The notes under the pieces were generated by a model. The model was not told the DNA's origin. It saw only the letters and a list, made by a program, of their open reading frames with translations, and made no database searches. From NCBI RefSeq assembly GCF_024178315.1, contig NZ_JAMZIK010000010.1, positions 1-64,000 of the forward strand: a stretch of DNA of 64,000 bases, in the 5' to 3' direction. Positions 60,146-64,000 of this stretch are shown in pieces. The DNA comes from Siccirubricoccus soli. GTDB lineage: Bacteria; Pseudomonadota; Alphaproteobacteria; Acetobacterales; Acetobacteraceae. The translations under genes were made by a program, and so were the position numbers. Each line of letters starts with the position of its first letter. Position 1 is the first letter of the stretch.

Positions 60146-61078
60146 TCAGCCCGGCCGGAGCTCCAGCGTGGCCCGCGCCACCAAATCGTCCCCTGCCGGC
60201 CGCATGGCATCCGGGTGCGGCCGCCGCGGCCCCGGGGGCCGCTTCGGCCACACCACCGCCTCGGTCACCTGCACCGCGAACCCCGCCCGCCGGAAGCGCG
60301 AGGCCATGGCCGAAAGCCCCAGCCGATTGACGTAGATCCCCGCCCGCCCGACCAGCGGGCTGGCCCAGAATTGGTCGCTGAAGCGCAGATGCTGCAGCCC
60401 GCCGCCCAGATGATCCTGGAAATCCACCGTATGCAGGCCAAGCCCGTCCGGCGCCGTCACCCGGCGGAGCTGCGCCATCAGCGGTGCCAGATCCTCCCGC
60501 CGCACATGCTCCAGCACCGCCTCGCTCACCACCAGGTCCACCGAGCCGTCCGGAATGGCGGAGAGCGCCGCCGGCCCGCCGATCAGCAGCCTGGCATGGC
60601 TGCGGGCCAGCACCGCGGCGCGGTCGGCGCAGCCGGAGAGGTCCGGCGACATCACGCCATGCAGCCGGCCGGTGGCGGCGGCCGCCAGGTAGGGCCCGGC
60701 CTCCCGCGGCGCACTGTCCGAAGGGTCCACGAACCAGATGCATTCGGCGCCGAGCCCGGCGAGCAGCGGCGCCCGCAGCACCATCCGCCCCGGCCCCACT
60801 TCCAGCAGGGTGCGGGGGCGGCGGCCCAGCAGCTCCGTCGCCCGCTGGAACCAGGCTTGCGGCGTGCCGACCAGCTTGGCGGGGTCGGAGGCGCCGAAGG
60901 AGGGACGGGCGAGGCCCAGCATGCGCGCCCGGGCGCCATGCACCCCGATGGCGGCGAGGCCGAGCTTCACCCCGAGCTTGATGTACCAGGGCACCGGCAT
61001 GCCGCGCGAGAGGCCGCGCGGGGCTTCCACCAGCCGCCGCGGCCGCGCCGCTTCCTCCGCCAGATGTGCCATGACCAT
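60146..61078 (-). CDS. Class I SAM-dependent methyltransferase
   Basis: The 310-residue product has a Rossmann methyltransferase core: LLEVGPGRMVLRAPLLAGLG (motif I variant), then DGSVDLVVSEAVLEHVRREDLAPLMAQL (post-I, motif IV/V style) and HTVDFQDHLGGGLQHLRFSD. The N-terminal 60 residues are basic and amphipathic (VPWYIKLGVKLGLAAIGVHG) and could form a membrane-associated helix. Target molecule unknown; similar proteins act on sugars, lipids or small molecules. It is divergent from the M20 gene. Confidence 0.88.
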   Translation of the reverse strand: MVMAHLAEEAARPRRLVEAPRGLSRGMPVPWYIKLGVKLGLAAIGVHGARARMLGLARPSFGASDPAKLVGTPQAWFQRATELLGRRPRTLLEVGPGRMVLRAPLLAGLGAECIWFVDPSDSAPREAGPYLAAAATGRLHGVMSPDLSGCADRAAVLARSHARLLIGGPAALSAIPDGSVDLVVSEAVLEHVRREDLAPLMAQLRRVTAPDGLGLHTVDFQDHLGGGLQHLRFSDQFWASPLVGRAGIYVNRLGLSAMASRFRRAGFAVQVTEAVVWPKRPPGPRRPHPDAMRPAGDDLVARATLELRPG

Positions 61079-61158
61079 GGGATGACTTGCCTCTGCGGGG
61101 TTTCTTAGCGCAACGGCCGGGATTTGCCCATCTTTCCTAGACGGCCGATATTACCAGG

Positions 61159-62346
61159 ATGCTGCCCGACCGCCCGACCCCGATCGACCATATCCGCCGC
61201 CACCAGGCGGAGCTGACCGCCTGGCGCCGCGACTTCCACGCCCATCCCGAGACCGGGTTCCAGGAGGTCCGCACCAGCGCCCTGGTCGCCGAGCGGCTGG
61301 AGGCCATGGGGATCGAGGTGCATCGCGGCATCGGCCGCACCGGCGTCGTCGGCGTGCTGCGCAACGGGCGGGGCAACCGCGCCATCGGCCTCCGCGCCGA
61401 CATGGATGCGCTGGACATGCCGGAGGCGAACGAGTTCGCCCATCGCAGCACCATCCCCGGCAAGATGCATGGCTGCGGCCATGACGGCCACACCACCATG
61501 CTGCTCGGCGCCGCCAAATACCTGGCGGAGACCCGGAATTTCGACGGCATCGTGCATTTCATCTTCCAGCCGGCGGAGGAAGGCACGGGCGGCGCCCAGG
61601 CCATGGTGGCGGAAGGGCTGTTCGAGCGCTTCCCCTGCGACGCGGTCTATGGGCTGCACAACCGGCCGGGCATGCCGGTCGGCCATTACGGCATCTGCAC
61701 CGGGCCGATGATGGCCGGCTGCGGCTTCTTCGACCTCGAGATCCGGGGCAAGGGCGGCCATGGCGCGCGGCCGGAGACCACGGTGGACCCGGTGGTCTGC
61801 GGCGCCGCCATCGTTTCCGCCTTCCAGTCCATCGTCGCCCGCAACGTGGCGCCGAACGACACGGCGGTGGTGAGCGTGACGGGCTTCTCCGCCGGCACGG
61901 CCTATAACGTGATCCCGGAGAAGGTGGCGCTGCGCGGCACAGTCCGGGCCTTCCGGACGGAGACGATGCGGCTGGTGGAGGCGCGGATGCGGGCGCTGGC
62001 CACCGCCATCGCCAGCGGCCATGGCGCGACGGCGGAGCTGACCTTCCGCGAGATCGCCGTGCCGGTGGTGAACGGCGCGGAACAGACCGCGCTGATTGCC
62101 GATGCCGCCGCCGCCATGGTGGGAGAGGCGCAGCTGGACCGGAACCGCACCCCCGCCATGGGTTCCGAGGATTTCTCCTACATGCTGGCGGAGCGGCCGG
62201 GGGCTTACATCCTGGTCGGCAATGGCGAGGGCGAGGCGGGCGGCTGCGAGGTGCACAACCCGCGCTATGACTTCAACGACGAAGCCATCCCCTATGGCGC
62301 CGGCATCCTGGCCGCGGTGGTGGAGAAGGAGCTGCCCAAGGGCTGA
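61159..62346 (+). CDS. M20 family amidohydrolase (hippurate hydrolase/IAA-amino acid hydrolase-like)
   Basis: The 395-residue product carries the two-metal site: RRDFHAHPETGFQE, LRADMDALDM, HGCGHDGHTTMLLG, FQPAEEGTGGAQAM (catalytic Glu) and the distal His in MGSEDFSYM. It cleaves N-acyl amino acids such as hippurate. The dimerisation domain includes GKGGHGARPETTVDP. Its final 55 bases overlap, on the opposite strand, the 3-prime end of the M48 gene. No signal peptide. Confidence 0.94.
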   Translation: MLPDRPTPIDHIRRHQAELTAWRRDFHAHPETGFQEVRTSALVAERLEAMGIEVHRGIGRTGVVGVLRNGRGNRAIGLRADMDALDMPEANEFAHRSTIPGKMHGCGHDGHTTMLLGAAKYLAETRNFDGIVHFIFQPAEEGTGGAQAMVAEGLFERFPCDAVYGLHNRPGMPVGHYGICTGPMMAGCGFFDLEIRGKGGHGARPETTVDPVVCGAAIVSAFQSIVARNVAPNDTAVVSVTGFSAGTAYNVIPEKVALRGTVRAFRTETMRLVEARMRALATAIASGHGATAELTFREIAVPVVNGAEQTALIADAAAAMVGEAQLDRNRTPAMGSEDFSYMLAERPGAYILVGNGEGEAGGCEVHNPRYDFNDEAIPYGAGILAAVVEKELPKG

Positions 62347-63359
62347 GGCGACAGGTCCCGTCCGCCGGCATAGCGGGCGAGGGCCGCGATCCGCTCCTCC
62401 AGCGTCGGGTGGGTGGCGAGCCAGGCATGGCCCAGCACCCCCTCCTCGCTGTCCAGCAGCATGGCCTGCAGCGAGGCGGGCAGGCGCGGCATGGCGGAAT
62501 GCCCGGCAACCTTGCGCAGCGCGGCGATCATCGCATCCGGGTCCCGCGTCAGCTCCACCGCCCCGGCATCGGCGAGGAATTCCCGGTTGCGGGAGAGGGC
62601 GAAGCGCAGCCCGATCACCGCCAGATGCGCCAGCACGATCAGCAGCAGCGCGAGCAGCAGCAGCACGATGGCGGCACCGCCCCCGCCCTTCCCGCTGCTG
62701 CTGTCGGATGACGAGGAAGAGGAGGAACGGCGCCGGGGCAGGCCGATCCGCCAGGGCTCCGCCAGGCTGCGGCCGCTGCGGAAGATCACCTGGAAGGGCA
62801 GGGAAATAATGCCGGCGAAGACCGCCGCCACCACGGCAAGCCGGGCATCACCGTTGCGGATATGCGTCAGCTCATGCGCCAGCACCGCCTCCAGCTCGCG
62901 GTCGTCCAACGCCTCGAGGAGGCCGGTGGTGACGGTGACGGCACCCTGGCGGGCAGAGAGGCCGGAGGCGAAGGCGTTGCGCGCCGGGCTGTCGATGACG
63001 GCGAGCCGCGGCATCCGCATGCCGCGGCTGATGGCCAGGTTCTCCAGCGCGTTCCACAGCCGCGGCTGCTCCTGCCGGGTCACTGGGCGGGCGCCGCTCA
63101 GCCCATCCAGGATGCGCTGGTGCAGCGCCCAGGCGATGAGGAACCAGAGCAGGCTGGCCGCCACCAGGATGGGCAGCACAACGGGAAGCTGCCGCAGCGC
63201 CGCCGCCAACCCGCCCACCACATCCTCCGCCGCGAAGGCGACGAGCAGCAGGGCGACGGCGTAGCCCAGCACCAGCAGCAGCACGGGGAAGCCCGCCAGC
63301 AGCAGGGCGGTCTTCCACCAATTGTTCCAGATCCAGCTCCGGAGCCCGAAGGCGCCCAT
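62292..63359 (-). CDS. M48 family membrane metalloprotease (HtpX-like)
   Basis: The 355-residue product has two N-terminal membrane helices, the zinc motif HELTH (162-166), two later membrane helices, and the third ligand Glu in RNREFLADAGAV (E260). Homologues degrade misfolded membrane proteins. Between the third helix and fourth lies RRRSSSSSSSDSSSGKGGGG, a Ser/Gly-rich insertion (about 210-228) not in E. coli HtpX. The 3-prime end overlaps the M20 gene on the other strand by 55 bases. It could respond to stress, but no operator is visible. Confidence 0.92.
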   Translation of the reverse strand: MGAFGLRSWIWNNWWKTALLLAGFPVLLLVLGYAVALLLVAFAAEDVVGGLAAALRQLPVVLPILVAASLLWFLIAWALHQRILDGLSGARPVTRQEQPRLWNALENLAISRGMRMPRLAVIDSPARNAFASGLSARQGAVTVTTGLLEALDDRELEAVLAHELTHIRNGDARLAVVAAVFAGIISLPFQVIFRSGRSLAEPWRIGLPRRRSSSSSSSDSSSGKGGGGAAIVLLLLALLLIVLAHLAVIGLRFALSRNREFLADAGAVELTRDPDAMIAALRKVAGHSAMPRLPASLQAMLLDSEEGVLGHAWLATHPTLEERIAALARYAGGRDLSPQPLGSSFSTTAARMPAP

Positions 63360-63382
63360 ATGGCCCGGACCCCGCCCCCGGC

Positions 63383-64000
63383 CTACCGCGCCGGCAGGCT
63401 GGCCAGCGCCTTGGCGAAGGCCGAGAGCGTCTGGTCGCAGTCCCGCGCATCATGCGCGGTGGAGAGGTAGTATTTGCTGTCGCCCTTCAGGATGCCGCTC
63501 TCCCGCAGGCTGGCATTCACCGCCTTGGCGATATTCGCGTCGGCGCGCATGACGGCGCGGTAGTCGCGCAGTTCCTCGGCGCTGAACACCACGTCGAACA
63601 GCGTCGGCTCGCCCAGCACCTGGCCTGGCACGCCGCGCTGCTTCAGCAGCCCGGCCAGCTCCGCCATCATCTTCCGGCCATAGGCGAGGACGCCGTCATA
63701 GGCGCCGGGGCGCTTCAGGATCTCCAGCGTCTTCAGCCCGGCCACCGCGGCGACGGGGTTGCCGGAGAGGGTGCCGACCTGCATGAGAAAGCCGTCATCC
63801 CCCACCAGCCCGCGGTCGAAATGCGCCATGATGTCGGCCCGGCCGGCGATGGCCGCCAGGGCGAAGCCGCCGCCGACGATTTTTCCCAGCGTGCAGAGGT
63901 CCGGGGTGACGCCGTAATAGCTTTGCGCGCCGCCATAGCAGAAGCGGAAGCCGGTGACGACCTCGTCGAAGATCAGCGGAATGCCGTATTGCGCGGTGAT
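63383..64000 (-). CDS. Class III PLP aminotransferase (glutamate-1-semialdehyde aminomutase-like), truncated by window
   Basis: Only the C-terminal 205 residues are present; the gene enters from beyond the right edge. LIFDEVVTGFR is the PLP-phosphate/pyridine-ring region with the Asp, LGKIVGGGFALAAI carries the PLP Lys, and QVGTLSGNPVAAVAGLKTL follows as in class III enzymes. The C-terminal part fits glutamate-1-semialdehyde 2,1-aminomutase relatives, many of which are catabolic transaminases rather than HemL. Which applies cannot be decided from a fragment. Confidence 0.9.
   Translation of the reverse strand: MTAQYGIPLIFDEVVTGFRFCYGGAQSYYGVTPDLCTLGKIVGGGFALAAIAGRADIMAHFDRGLVGDDGFLMQVGTLSGNPVAAVAGLKTLEILKRPGAYDGVLAYGRKMMAELAGLLKQRGVPGQVLGEPTLFDVVFSAEELRDYRAVMRADANIAKAVNASLRESGILKGDSKYYLSTAHDARDCDQTLSAFAKALASLPAR

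Overview
The window is very GC-rich DNA with short intergenic gaps and many ATGA or TGATG stop/start overlaps. The gene content suggests an aerobic alphaproteobacterium, most likely of the Acetobacteraceae (Roseomonas-like): several solitary Bug-type solute-binding proteins, a HIG1-type twin-membrane protein, etfBA, TauD-type oxygenases, a PEP-CTERM protein and a solitary CoxL-like subunit. This placement is inference from content; no rRNA or other marker gene is present. I recognise no transposase, phage, CRISPR, tRNA or rRNA gene.

Layout: 1-13.4 kb is a catabolic and transport stretch with three solitary tricarboxylate-type binding proteins, an Asp/Glu racemase-like protein, M20 peptidase, epimerase, thioesterase/HD pair, metallo-beta-lactamase-fold hydrolase, asparaginase-like protein and proB. 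13.5-17.7 kb carries an MFS transporter coupled to a HIG1-type protein, then etfB-etfA and a 3-hydroxyacyl-CoA dehydrogenase. 17.9-24.6 kb is a tungstate/molybdate node: an excisionase-type HTH/PBP regulator diverges from tupB-tupC-tupA, followed by a divergent MoeA paralogue and a MoeA-PBP fusion. 24.9-34 kb holds DoxX/LysR, a GMC oxidoreductase, a PNPOx-like protein, HDAC-like/TusA-like genes, a ROK kinase, a membrane-anchored receiver, dinB and a Mn-catalase. 34-37 kb is an aldolase with two Dpp-type permeases. 37-41.7 kb is one large RTX-type protein. 41.7-45.5 kb is a glycan cluster (two glycosyltransferases, a FemAB/GNAT-like protein) beside a PEP-CTERM protein. 45.6-64 kb holds an esterase, a split chromate transporter, TauD/HAD, a Baeyer-Villiger-type monooxygenase, an RND pump pair, the CoxL-like subunit, a duplicated secreted protein, MarR, a methyltransferase, M20 and M48 peptidases and a truncated class III aminotransferase.

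The most unusual signal lies between the genes. A bipartite hairpin element occurs seven times, always beginning at or a few bases after a stop codon and always in the same orientation relative to that gene; both stems vary with compensating changes while the CACAGC-type linker is kept. A second element (two copies) also begins on a stop codon and shows covarying stems. A third, modular hairpin family fills many convergent gaps. Together they look like a set of dispersed structured 3-prime-end elements. A second strong signal is an array of seven 10-bp units (CGGCA-type) exactly between the HTH/PBP regulator and tupB, the arrangement expected for a cooperatively binding excisionase-like protein.

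Coding assignments rest on reading translated sequence and recognising motifs; no database search was possible.
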